DNA of 18,805 nt, from contig DORQ01000199.1 in NCBI GenBank assembly GCA_003514205.1, positions 20,899-39,703 of the forward strand. Direction: 5' to 3'. Both the position numbers and the translations under genes were made by a program. This document shows positions 1-6,886 of this stretch, piece by piece. Each line of letters begins with the position of its first letter. Position 1 is the first letter of the stretch. Below the pieces are notes generated by a model. It made no database searches. It had not been told where the DNA came from and was given only the letters and a program-made list of their open reading frames with translations. The stretch is from Acidimicrobiaceae bacterium (GTDB lineage: Bacteria > Actinomycetota > Acidimicrobiia > Acidimicrobiales > Microtrichaceae).

Positions 1-830
1 TCGGCCACCCCCACGGTGATGATGGCACTGTCGGCCATCCGTCCCCAGGTCAGGGCTCCAATCGCGCCGGTGGCCTCCTCCATCGACTCATAGGTGTGCG
101 TGGCGCCGAACTCCATGGCCTTTTCGCGCTTGAATTCCATCGGATCGATTGCAATGACCCGCTTCGCGCCTGCAACAGCGGCTCCCTGCACCGCATTCAT
201 GCCAACGCCACCACAGCCAATGATCACCACGGTGTCGCCGGCCTTCACCTCAGCACGGTTGATCGCTGAGCCGAAACCGGTTGCGACGCCACAGCTCACC
301 AAGGCGGCCGCTTGGAATGGGAGATCCTGGTCGATCTTCACTACAGAATCCTCTGAGAGGAGCATGTATTCGCTGAACGTGCCGAGCTTTGCGAAGGTGT
401 TGACTGCTTCCTCGCCGATGTGGTGTGCGTCTCTTCCGTCGGAGATCATGCCCTTGGTAAAGGCCTTTGCCCCAAGGTCGCACAGCATCTGCTGGCCCTT
501 CGCGCAGTAGTGGCACTTCCCGCAGGCTGGAATAAACGACACAGCGACGTGATCGCCCACTGCGAGATGGGTGACTCCAGGGCCAACCTGGATGACCTCG
601 CCTGAGCCTTCATGGCCTCCGATCAGTGGGAACATTGGATCGATCCCCATTGCAATGGCAGCTTCGTTCGCGAAGGACAGGTCGCCCGTCACCATGTGTT
701 CGTCGGAATGGCACATCCCGGCAACTTTTGTCTTCACGAGGACTTCGCGGGGGCCCGGCTCGCCGAGTTCTACCTCCTCGATCTTCCAGTCTTGGTTCAC
801 ATCCCAAAGTACTGCTGCCCGTGTTTTCAT
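1..830 (-). CDS. NDMA-dependent (mycofactocin-associated) zinc alcohol dehydrogenase, 3' part cut by window edge
   Basis: Medium-chain zinc alcohol dehydrogenase; the first 276 residues are visible and about 95 C-terminal residues lie outside the window. Reading down the minus strand from ATG at 830, the catalytic zinc ligands are C40, H73 (in GGHEG) and C180. The structural zinc site is C103, C106, C109 and C117. The NAD-binding glycine motif GCGGVG is at about 205-210, with D229 ending the next strand. The N-terminus (MKTRAAVLWD) and the insert with GIDPMFPLIGGHE match the NDMA-dependent class. In that family the NAD stays bound and must be re-oxidised in place, in vitro by N,N-dimethyl-4-nitrosoaniline and in vivo probably by mycofactocin. 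The start is supported by AAGGGG about 7 nt upstream. It sits 4.3 kb from mftA, which supports an MFT-linked role. Substrate (methanol or another primary alcohol) cannot be read from the sequence. Confidence 0.93.
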   Translation of the reverse strand, partial: MKTRAAVLWDVNQDWKIEEVELGEPGPREVLVKTKVAGMCHSDEHMVTGDLSFANEAAIAMGIDPMFPLIGGHEGSGEVIQVGPGVTHLAVGDHVAVSFIPACGKCHYCAKGQQMLCDLGAKAFTKGMISDGRDAHHIGEEAVNTFAKLGTFSEYMLLSEDSVVKIDQDLPFQAAALVSCGVATGFGSAINRAEVKAGDTVVIIGCGGVGMNAVQGAAVAGAKRVIAIDPMEFKREKAMEFGATHTYESMEEATGAIGALTWGRMADSAIITVGVA

Positions 831-1005
831 TGCCTACCCCTTAGGAATTCGTGTTGGACGCAAAGGCGCCAACAGCATGTGTTGCGATGGTACCCGACTG
901 CAGCAGGCGAATTGGCACGTCGTTGCTCGGAGACCCGGCGCAGCGCTGCCGCGTGGCGCCGTTGGCGAGGTCTTTGTGGTCAACTGTCGCGGTGGAGATC
1001 GCACC
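831..1005. promoter_or_regulatory. Divergent intergenic region between alcohol dehydrogenase and cyclase genes
   Basis: This 175-bp gap must hold the promoters of the minus-strand dehydrogenase and the plus-strand cyclase. A Shine-Dalgarno-like AAGGGG (minus strand) lies just before the dehydrogenase start. GGTGGAG at 991-997 lies 8 nt before the cyclase GTG. The main visible structure is the inverted repeat at 852-874, listed separately. I see no convincing -35/-10 pair in either direction. Confidence 0.5.
852..874. repeat. Inverted repeat TGTTGG...CCAACA (operator or 5'-leader hairpin)
   Basis: The arms TGTTGG (852-857) and CCAACA (869-874) are perfect complements. After a single bulged A (858), CGC (859-861) pairs with GCG (866-868), leaving the four-base loop AAAG. 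That is 9 base pairs with one bulge. On the minus strand it falls in the leader of the alcohol dehydrogenase gene, about 22 nt before the start codon. It could be an operator for a dimeric regulator or an mRNA leader hairpin. There is no following T-run, so a terminator is unlikely. Confidence 0.45.
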
Positions 1006-2064
1006 GTGACTGAGGCCAGCCCAGACAGAAACTTGAATCGGTTGGTTCGCCTGAGCGCGCCGACGCTGCGGCGCGTCGACATCGAGCGTCAGACTGGTGT
1101 GGATTCGGCACGGACGGTTCGCTGGTGGCGGGCGATGGGGTTCGCCGTGCTTGATCCTGATGCCCCAGGATTCGGCGCGGCCGATGTCGCTATTGTTCGC
1201 CGCATCGCAGCGCTTGAGGATGCAGGGCTCGTGAGCGATGAGTCCGTGCTCCGCCTTGCCAGACTCCTTGGATCGACCTTCTCGCGGGTTGCGGAGGCGC
1301 AGGTCGAGCTTCTCGATGAAGTTCTTGCCGGCCTTGGTGCCGACACGGGCTTGAGCTCGCATGAGCGTCTAGCCGCAATCATTGATGCGGCAGATGATGA
1401 TGTGCTCGACCTCATGGAATCGGCTGTCACCTACGTGTGGCGGAGGCACCTCAGTTCGGCTCTGGCCACGCGGCTCCGTGACGATGCAACGGAGTCGATG
1501 CAAGCGGTGGGCTTTGTTGACCTCAGTGGGTTTACGCGCCTCGGCCTGGAGATTGGAGCCGGTGAACTTGCCGATCTTGTGGACGCGTTCGAATCAGCAA
1601 CGTTCGACGTCTTGTCAGAACACGGTGCTCGGGTAGTGAAGCTGATCGGCGATGAGGTGCTTTTCGTCGCAGATTCGCTTGAAATGGCTGTTGATGCCGT
1701 ACTTGAGTTGAACGCGGTGCTTGGCGATGTCCCCGCAATGCCGATGACTCATTCGGGTGTCGCCTATGGGCACACGATCAACTTGGGTGGTGACGTCTAC
1801 GGCGCAACCGTGAATCTCGCCGCTCGGCTCCGCTCTGTAGCGCGTCCTGGAGCGATTGCGTTGGCTCGTGAACAAGCACAAGCCATGGAAGACAGGCCTG
1901 ACCTTGTCCTTCGTAAGATCCGAAGGACCTACGACTTCAAAGGCATCGGGCGAACGCGTATCTCCACCGTCTCTCGCAATCCTGAGTACGTCGCCGAGGC
2001 TGAGGCGGAGGCTGTGGAACGGGAAGTCGAACCTACGCGGGAAGAGCCACCTTCGACTCGTTGA
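1006..2064 (+). CDS. Class III adenylate cyclase with Rv1264-like N-terminal regulatory domain
   Basis: A 352-residue soluble cyclase predicted to make cAMP from ATP. The C-terminal catalytic domain (about 165-325) has the metal-binding aspartates D172 (in FVDLSGFTRLG) and D216 (in KLIGDEV). Adenine selection is indicated by K212 and D263, and the transition-state pair N270/R274 lies in VNLAARL, so the class III active site looks complete. Residues 10-145 resemble the helical autoinhibitory domain of the mycobacterial pH-sensing cyclase Rv1264 (PTLRRVDIERQTGVDS...WWRAMGF). No membrane segment is visible. The GTG start at 1006 was chosen because GGTGGAG lies 8 nt upstream and the protein then begins at the family domain; the frame stays open back to 571, but that part is antisense to the dehydrogenase. 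The C-terminal tail is rich in Glu and Arg. Its last 32 bp overlap the convergent cyclic-di-GMP gene. Confidence 0.88.
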   Translation: MTEASPDRNLNRLVRLSAPTLRRVDIERQTGVDSARTVRWWRAMGFAVLDPDAPGFGAADVAIVRRIAALEDAGLVSDESVLRLARLLGSTFSRVAEAQVELLDEVLAGLGADTGLSSHERLAAIIDAADDDVLDLMESAVTYVWRRHLSSALATRLRDDATESMQAVGFVDLSGFTRLGLEIGAGELADLVDAFESATFDVLSEHGARVVKLIGDEVLFVADSLEMAVDAVLELNAVLGDVPAMPMTHSGVAYGHTINLGGDVYGATVNLAARLRSVARPGAIALAREQAQAMEDRPDLVLRKIRRTYDFKGIGRTRISTVSRNPEYVAEAEAEAVEREVEPTREEPPSTR

Positions 2065-4987
2065 TCAAGGCAAGAAACTCGGCGATTGGCATCGGCTTGT
2101 GCCACAAGTATCCCTGCCCGAATTCGTAGCCTGAGTCCGCTAGAAGTTCGGCTTGGTGGGCGTGTTCGATGCCTTCGGCCACGACACTCAGCCCGAGGCC
2201 ACGACCAAGGTCTGACACAGCGTCAACGATGGTTGTTGGTGCGTCCAGCTCAATCAATGGGTCAACGAAACTCTTGTCGAGTTTCATGCCGGTAATCGGC
2301 AGGCGTTGGAGGTATGCCAAGGAGCTGAACCCGGTTCCGAAGTCATCGATCACGATCCCTGGCCCGCGATCGCGGAGCTCATTGAGCCGCTTGATTGCCA
2401 ACTCCGGATCTCCGAGCAAGAAACTCTCCGTGAGTTCGATTCGCATTCGCTCTGCGGGAAAGTGGCGACCTTGGAGCGCTGCGTCTAGATCGGCAAGCAC
2501 GGTCCCGACGATCAAATGCAGTCCACTGATGTTCACCGAAATGCTGATGTCGATATCAGCGAGCCAAAGCTCTTCCAGCAGCCCGGCAGCCGAATCCAGT
2601 GCCCAAGCGCCAAGCGGTGTGATCAGGCCCGATTCCTCCGCAACTGGAATGAATTGATCAGGCGAGACCCATTCGCCGTCCCGGTTCCACCGAGCCAGGA
2701 GTTCGCCAGACCGAATCTTGCCAGTGGACAGTTCAACGATTGGTTGGCAGAACATCTCAAGATCGCCGTTGGTGAGGGCGATTCGGAGATCGTGTTCGAG
2801 GCTCGTTCGTTGTTCGAGGATTGCGCTCATTCTGTGGTCGTAGATCCGAATGTTGTCCGACTGCTCGCTCTTTGCGAGGTGCGCGGCGATCTCGGCCGAC
2901 CTCAGGGCTTCAAGGTGTGAGGAGCCCGATCGCAGCAGATGGGGTGTATCGCCCTGAGCCAAGGCAATTCCGATGCAGAGGTCAATATTTGTCGACCGGT
3001 CCTGCATTTGGATCGGCTCTCGGAGCAGCGACCGGATTCTTTTCCCAACCTGAAGTGCTTCCTCATGGGTAGTGATGGCATCCTGCCACACCACGAACTC
3101 GTCGCCGCCTCCGCGAGCAACGAATCCGTCGCCAAATGTCTCGGCGAGTCGCGTCGATACAACTCTCAAGACGAAGTTCCCCTTCTCGTGGCCGAGAGCA
3201 TCGTTGATCAGTCGGAATCGATCGAGGTTGATGAGGAAGATCGCAGCGCTGCCTCGACGGAGCGGATCAGCATCTAGGTCGTTGAGGAACTCTACGAGCG
3301 AGGTCCGGTTTGCTAGCCCGGTGAGATCGTCGAAGTGGGCCTTGTGGTGCAGGCTGGTTTCATACGCCTTTCGTTCCGAGATGTCGCGAATGAAGATCGT
3401 TCTCAGCTGCTCGCCGTTAGTTGACGCTATTGCGCGAACCGAGACCGTTGCCTCGAATTGTTCGCCGTCCGCCCGTTGGAGCATCAACTCGTGCGAGTTT
3501 TGAGCGGTGTCAAACAGCACCCACGCGGGAAGGTGTCCTAGTGCCATTCGAGGATCAAGCCCAATCAGCTCGGACTTGTCTCGCCGGAAGATACTTCCCG
3601 TCGCATTGTTGGCGGAGAGGATCAGTCCCGAGCTTCCAACCGTCAAGATGGCATCCACCGCGGCATCAACAATCGCTTCAGACAACGCTTGAGACTGTTG
3701 AAGGCTGTTTGTGGTGAAGGTGAGGTGTTCAACTGATCGCTGGAGTTCAGCTCCGATCTTTCCGGGTAGGACCTCTCGCAACGCTGGCGCGGTGAGCCTG
3801 CCTTGTCCCAACGCGGCGATCTGTCGATCAAGCATCCCGACCAGGGAGGACACCTCGTTGAAGGCGGTCGCGACGGCTGCCAGTTCCTGAGGGCCGTCAG
3901 TGGGCAGAGGTTGGCTGTCAACCACGCCCTCAGCAATTCGCCGAGCGCGCCGCTCAAGGCTTCTGAGCCGCGACTGAATGCCGCGGATCAACACAACCAC
4001 GAGGCCAAGTGACAACAGAATCAAACTTCCGGCCAACCAGAGCGCCAGCTGATAGCGGTCCCGGGCAAGGTCAGCTTCAGCCGTGGCCTGGCTCGTGACG
4101 TTACGGGCATCTGCGGCGAGCAGTGCGGGAAGGACGAAATAGCGTCGCTGCGCACGAGCGATAACGTCTCCCGAGATCGCTGTTGCAAGATCTGGACCTT
4201 CCGTGAGCACCCCAGACGCTTTCGCAACTGCGGCTCGAACGCCGTTCATCGCTTCCATTTCGAGTGGGTCGAGGAACTCCTGTTTCGCCCTCGGCCCAAT
4301 CAGAGCAGCAATCTCGTCGATCAGGTCCTGTTGGCGTCCCGCGTTCACACTGACATCGAGTCCACTTTGGGCCGTGGGTTCAGGAACCGTCAGGACGTTG
4401 ATGATCAGCGTGCCTTCCTCGACCATCAGCTTCTGAAGCTTCGTGATCCGCCCGGACAAAACGGTTCGTGACACGGCGGCCCGGTTTGCTCGCTCGTTCG
4501 CATCGATTGAGAGCTTGTTCAGCCGCGCAATTGCGGCTCGTTCCAACACATCGACCACCAGGTTGGGGGTCGAGGTGGTCGCCTCTGGGTGCGTCTTGAT
4601 CAACCAATCAAAATCGGCGCCACCTTTCGAGCTCGTGAGTGCTTGGAGCGAGTGCGATGTAGTGAGAAGGTCCGCGAGCGCCTCGGAGTATTGATCGATG
4701 TTGATGTTGATGAAGCTCTTGTTCTCAGGCGCCTCGTTGTCGATCTGAGCAACAGCTCCCGTGGTAATGGCACCATAGGACCGGGCGAGGAGATGTGTTT
4801 GGACCGAGAACTCCAACGTGGAGAGCGCCGACAAGATTCGCGTCTGGGCGGAGATCTCCGTTGCCACCTGAGCCTCGGCCTTCCGGTCGTTTGCCCAGAG
4901 CAACCCAAAGGTCGTGGAACCCATCAACGGAATCAGCACTGCAGCAGCCACGTAGGTGCGCATGCGAAGTCTGAGACGGGTGCCCAT
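2033..4987 (-). CDS. Membrane-bound sensor with HAMP, PAS, GGDEF and EAL domains (c-di-GMP turnover)
   Basis: A 984-residue inner-membrane protein. TM1 is at about 11-31, followed by a long extracytoplasmic helical region (about 32-312) like nitrate/nitrite-sensing NIT-type domains. TM2 is at about 314-335, then HAMP (about 336-390) and PAS (about 433-540). The GGDEF domain spans about 550-715 with D589 and an intact GGDEF at 627-631. The EAL domain spans about 735-975 with ELLAR (762-766), N819, E851, DDFGTG (881-886), K902, E938 and QGY (958-960). The RxxD product-inhibition site expected five residues before GGDEF is absent (it reads FGDG). Both the cyclase and phosphodiesterase catalytic motifs are intact, so direction of activity cannot be decided; the EAL set is the more complete. 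No good Shine-Dalgarno is seen before ATG 4987; an in-frame ATG at residue 9 is an alternative. Transcribed divergently from mftA. Confidence 0.93.
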   Translation of the reverse strand: MGTRLRLRMRTYVAAAVLIPLMGSTTFGLLWANDRKAEAQVATEISAQTRILSALSTLEFSVQTHLLARSYGAITTGAVAQIDNEAPENKSFININIDQYSEALADLLTTSHSLQALTSSKGGADFDWLIKTHPEATTSTPNLVVDVLERAAIARLNKLSIDANERANRAAVSRTVLSGRITKLQKLMVEEGTLIINVLTVPEPTAQSGLDVSVNAGRQQDLIDEIAALIGPRAKQEFLDPLEMEAMNGVRAAVAKASGVLTEGPDLATAISGDVIARAQRRYFVLPALLAADARNVTSQATAEADLARDRYQLALWLAGSLILLSLGLVVVLIRGIQSRLRSLERRARRIAEGVVDSQPLPTDGPQELAAVATAFNEVSSLVGMLDRQIAALGQGRLTAPALREVLPGKIGAELQRSVEHLTFTTNSLQQSQALSEAIVDAAVDAILTVGSSGLILSANNATGSIFRRDKSELIGLDPRMALGHLPAWVLFDTAQNSHELMLQRADGEQFEATVSVRAIASTNGEQLRTIFIRDISERKAYETSLHHKAHFDDLTGLANRTSLVEFLNDLDADPLRRGSAAIFLINLDRFRLINDALGHEKGNFVLRVVSTRLAETFGDGFVARGGGDEFVVWQDAITTHEEALQVGKRIRSLLREPIQMQDRSTNIDLCIGIALAQGDTPHLLRSGSSHLEALRSAEIAAHLAKSEQSDNIRIYDHRMSAILEQRTSLEHDLRIALTNGDLEMFCQPIVELSTGKIRSGELLARWNRDGEWVSPDQFIPVAEESGLITPLGAWALDSAAGLLEELWLADIDISISVNISGLHLIVGTVLADLDAALQGRHFPAERMRIELTESFLLGDPELAIKRLNELRDRGPGIVIDDFGTGFSSLAYLQRLPITGMKLDKSFVDPLIELDAPTTIVDAVSDLGRGLGLSVVAEGIEHAHQAELLADSGYEFGQGYLWHKPMPIAEFLALINESKVALPA

Positions 4988-5018
4988 ACAGCTGTATCGG
5001 CTGTAGTGAGCAACTCAT

Positions 5019-5031
5019 TAAGAATCTCTTA
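5019..5031. repeat. Short inverted repeat TAAGA-ATC-TCTTA
   Basis: Five-base arms TAAGA and TCTTA flank ATC, lying 32 bp upstream of the GGDEF/EAL start codon in an AT-richer patch of the intergenic region. It is short enough to be chance; a regulator site near the -10 of the minus-strand gene is possible. Confidence 0.25.
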
Positions 5032-5051
5032 GGTAGTTTTCCCATCGCCCG

Positions 5052-5085
5052 CCTGCGATCGGCCCTTTGCTGGAGACCTGCGATC
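5052..5085. repeat. Direct repeat CCTGCGATC x2, candidate operator for the mft operon
   Basis: CCTGCGATC occurs at 5052-5060 and again at 5077-5085, 25 bp start to start, on the same face only if the helix accommodates about 2.4 turns. It lies 90-120 bp before mftA and 65 bp or more from the divergent gene. Tandem identical 9-mers in a short promoter region suggest a regulator binding site, perhaps for a TetR-type MftR-like protein encoded elsewhere; this is inference. Confidence 0.35.
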
Positions 5086-5174
5086 ATTACCCACCGCTGA
5101 GCCGATACTCTCTGGACCGGGAGCTCGCAGTATCATCGGGTCCCGTTAGCGTCCGACTGCGCAAGTGAGGAACC

Positions 5175-5321
5175 ATGGCCAGAGACAACGACCACATCTC
5201 CACCACAATCGAACCTGCCGCAGGTTTTGGGTCTGAATCCAGCGCTGATAGTGAAGCGAGCCTCGAAGACGAGGTTCTGATCGAGGAGATCTCGATCGAC
5301 GGCATGTGCGGTGTGTACTAG
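5175..5321 (+). CDS. mftA: Mycofactocin precursor peptide MftA
   Basis: A 48-residue ribosomal peptide that is the source of the redox cofactor mycofactocin. The C-terminal core IDGMCGVY (41-48) is the family hallmark. MftC decarboxylates the terminal tyrosine and crosslinks it to the preceding valine, after which the last two residues are released for further processing. The leader is strongly acidic, with LEDEVLIEEISIDG (30-43) being the part recognised by MftB. The N-terminal 28 residues are polar and variable-looking. The start ATG 5175 follows GTGAGG closely (4 nt). First gene of the plus-strand gene train, 15 nt before mftB. Too short for automatic gene calling to be reliable, but the C-terminus makes the identification nearly certain. 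Confidence 0.97.
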   Translation: MARDNDHISTTIEPAAGFGSESSADSEASLEDEVLIEEISIDGMCGVY

Positions 5322-5336
5322 ACCGACATCAGCACC

Positions 5337-5651
5337 ATGACCATCGATTTGGACGCAGTGTACGTGCTCGATGATCGTGTGTCGCTTCGGCCCGAGCGGT
5401 TTGGGGCGTTGGCGTATCACTTCGGCAATCGAAGGTTGGTGTTCTTGAAGTCCCCCGACATGGTCTCGGTTCTGTCCGGGTTGGACGGCGCCGTATCACT
5501 CGCTGATCTCCTCACCGCACTTGGCATTGATCCGCGGCGTTGGCCCTCCTTTGCCAAGGCGTTGAGCGGACTCTTGACTTCAGAGATGATTCACCGAGCG
5601 AAGGCGCCCGACGACGCACTGGGCTCAGTAGTAGGAAGGATGGCATTGTGA
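5337..5651 (+). CDS. mftB: Mycofactocin precursor chaperone MftB (RRE domain)
   Basis: A 104-residue protein of the expected size and position for MftB, a RiPP recognition element of the PqqD-like fold that binds the MftA leader and presents it to MftC. The N-terminus runs from YVLDDRVSLRPERFGALAY, the typical beta-hairpin of the family, through RLVFLKSPDMVSVLSGLDG, and ends in a helical wHTH-like part (LADLLTALGIDPRRW...FAKALSGLLTSEMI). ATG 5337 has no clear Shine-Dalgarno, so it may be translated by coupling with mftA 15 nt upstream. Its stop overlaps the mftC GTG start by 4 bp, giving the strict A-B-C order of known mycofactocin clusters. Confidence 0.94.
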   Translation: MTIDLDAVYVLDDRVSLRPERFGALAYHFGNRRLVFLKSPDMVSVLSGLDGAVSLADLLTALGIDPRRWPSFAKALSGLLTSEMIHRAKAPDDALGSVVGRMAL

Positions 5652-6877
5652 CCAAACAACTCACCCCTGGCGATCCTCTGCTGCTGGCGAACAGCACGCC
5701 TGTTTCGATGGGCCGAGTGGCTCCTCCGGTGCTGTCGGAGCAGCCGCCCGCGCCGAAACGCTCCACGCTCACGACTGAGCTGAAGGCCGGGCTCAACGCT
5801 CCCATTTGCCTCACCTGGGAGCTGACCTATGCGTGCAACCTTGCGTGCATTCATTGTCTGAGTGCCTCGGGTAGGCGGGACCCTCGCGAGTTGAACACTC
5901 AGGAGTGCTTCGCAGTCATCGATGAGTTGCAGGCGTTGGGGGTTTTCTACGTGAATCTTGGCGGAGGAGAGCCAATGATTCGCAAAGACTTCTACGAGAT
6001 CGTGGAGTACGCGACCAGTCACGATGTGGGAGTCAAATTCTCGACGAACGGAACCTACATCGACCAAGCGGCCGCGGAGCGTCTCGCCGCAATGGATTAT
6101 CTCGATATCCAGATCTCGATCGACGGCGCGGATGCGAACGTGAACGATGCGCTTCGGGGCGAAGGCTCCTTTGCTGCGGCATACACCGCGATGCAGCATC
6201 TAGCCGCAGCAGCGTTCGGCCCATTCAAGATCAGTATCGTGGCAACTCGCGAGAACATCAGCCAGCTCGATCAGTTCAAAGAACTTGCCGACTCATTTGG
6301 TGCTCAGCTCCGAATCACCCGGTTACGGCCTTCTGGACGAGGCGTCGATTCCTGGGCAGATCTGCACCCCACCCAGCCGCAGCAACGCGAGCTGTATGAC
6401 TGGTTGATGACTCGGCCTGATGTCTTGACCGGAGATTCGTTTTTCCATCTTTCGGCATACGGGGAGGCACTCCCTGGCTTGAATCTCTGCGGCGCTGGTC
6501 GGGTGGTGTGTTTGATCGATCCAGTGGGTGATGTCTACGCCTGTCCGTTTGTGATTCACGAGGAGTTCAAAGCGGGAAACCTTCGCGATCACGGCGGCTT
6601 CGGAACCATTTGGCGGAGCTCCTCATTGTTTGAAGAGCTGCGTGAACCAGAGTCCCCAGGTGCATGCGCGTCCTGCGGGGCCTATGACGATTGCCAAGGT
6701 GGCTGCATGGCCGCCAAGTTCTTCGTAGGACTTGAACGGAGCGACCCAGATCCGGAGTGTGTGCTCGGCAACGCTGAGGGTCTGGTCGAAGCGGTAGTGC
6801 CCTCCTCGATTCCTCGTCCCAGCGAGGATCATTCTCGGCGCACTCCTGTGACGCTGAGCAAACGCCAACTGAACTAA
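5648..6877 (+). CDS. mftC: Mycofactocin radical SAM maturase MftC
   Basis: A 409-residue radical SAM/SPASM enzyme that oxidatively decarboxylates the C-terminal Tyr of MftA and then forms the Val-Tyr crosslink. The SAM-cluster cysteines are C63, C67 and C70 in YACNLACIHC. GGGEPM follows at about 104-109. The SPASM region carries C281, C288, C299, C340, C343, C349, C353 and C371, enough for two auxiliary 4Fe-4S clusters as known for MftC. The GTG start at 5648 was chosen because it overlaps the mftB stop (GTGA) and is preceded by a strong GGAAGGA at 5634-5640. The first 45 residues are a Pro-rich, poorly conserved-looking extension, so the enzyme is slightly longer than usual. The C-terminal 25 residues are also polar and likely disordered. 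Confidence 0.97.
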   Translation: MTKQLTPGDPLLLANSTPVSMGRVAPPVLSEQPPAPKRSTLTTELKAGLNAPICLTWELTYACNLACIHCLSASGRRDPRELNTQECFAVIDELQALGVFYVNLGGGEPMIRKDFYEIVEYATSHDVGVKFSTNGTYIDQAAAERLAAMDYLDIQISIDGADANVNDALRGEGSFAAAYTAMQHLAAAAFGPFKISIVATRENISQLDQFKELADSFGAQLRITRLRPSGRGVDSWADLHPTQPQQRELYDWLMTRPDVLTGDSFFHLSAYGEALPGLNLCGAGRVVCLIDPVGDVYACPFVIHEEFKAGNLRDHGGFGTIWRSSSLFEELREPESPGACASCGAYDDCQGGCMAAKFFVGLERSDPDPECVLGNAEGLVEAVVPSSIPRPSEDHSRRTPVTLSKRQLN

Positions 6878-6886
6878 GTTCGGGAG

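Larger units (their letters stand above)
4988..5174. promoter_or_regulatory. Divergent promoter region of the c-di-GMP gene and the mycofactocin operon
   Basis: This 187-bp gap is the only sizeable non-coding stretch upstream of the 13.6-kb mft gene train, so it should carry the operon promoter and the promoter of the divergent GGDEF/EAL gene. It holds a 9-bp direct repeat (5052-5060 and 5077-5085) and a short inverted repeat (5019-5031), listed separately. TATCAT at 5131-5136 is a possible -10 for mftA, but there is no good -35 at the proper spacing. GTGAGG at 5165-5170 is the ribosome-binding site of mftA. Confidence 0.5.

Noticed and set aside
571..1005. Upstream in-frame extension of the cyclase reading frame (145 extra codons)
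   Set aside because: It runs antisense through the alcohol dehydrogenase, whose zinc and NAD motifs are clear, and GTG 1006 has a good ribosome-binding site and begins at the family domain.
5131..5136. TATCAT as the mftA -10 element
   Set aside because: No matching -35 at 16-18 bp spacing, so only noted as a possibility in the intergenic entry rather than called as a promoter.
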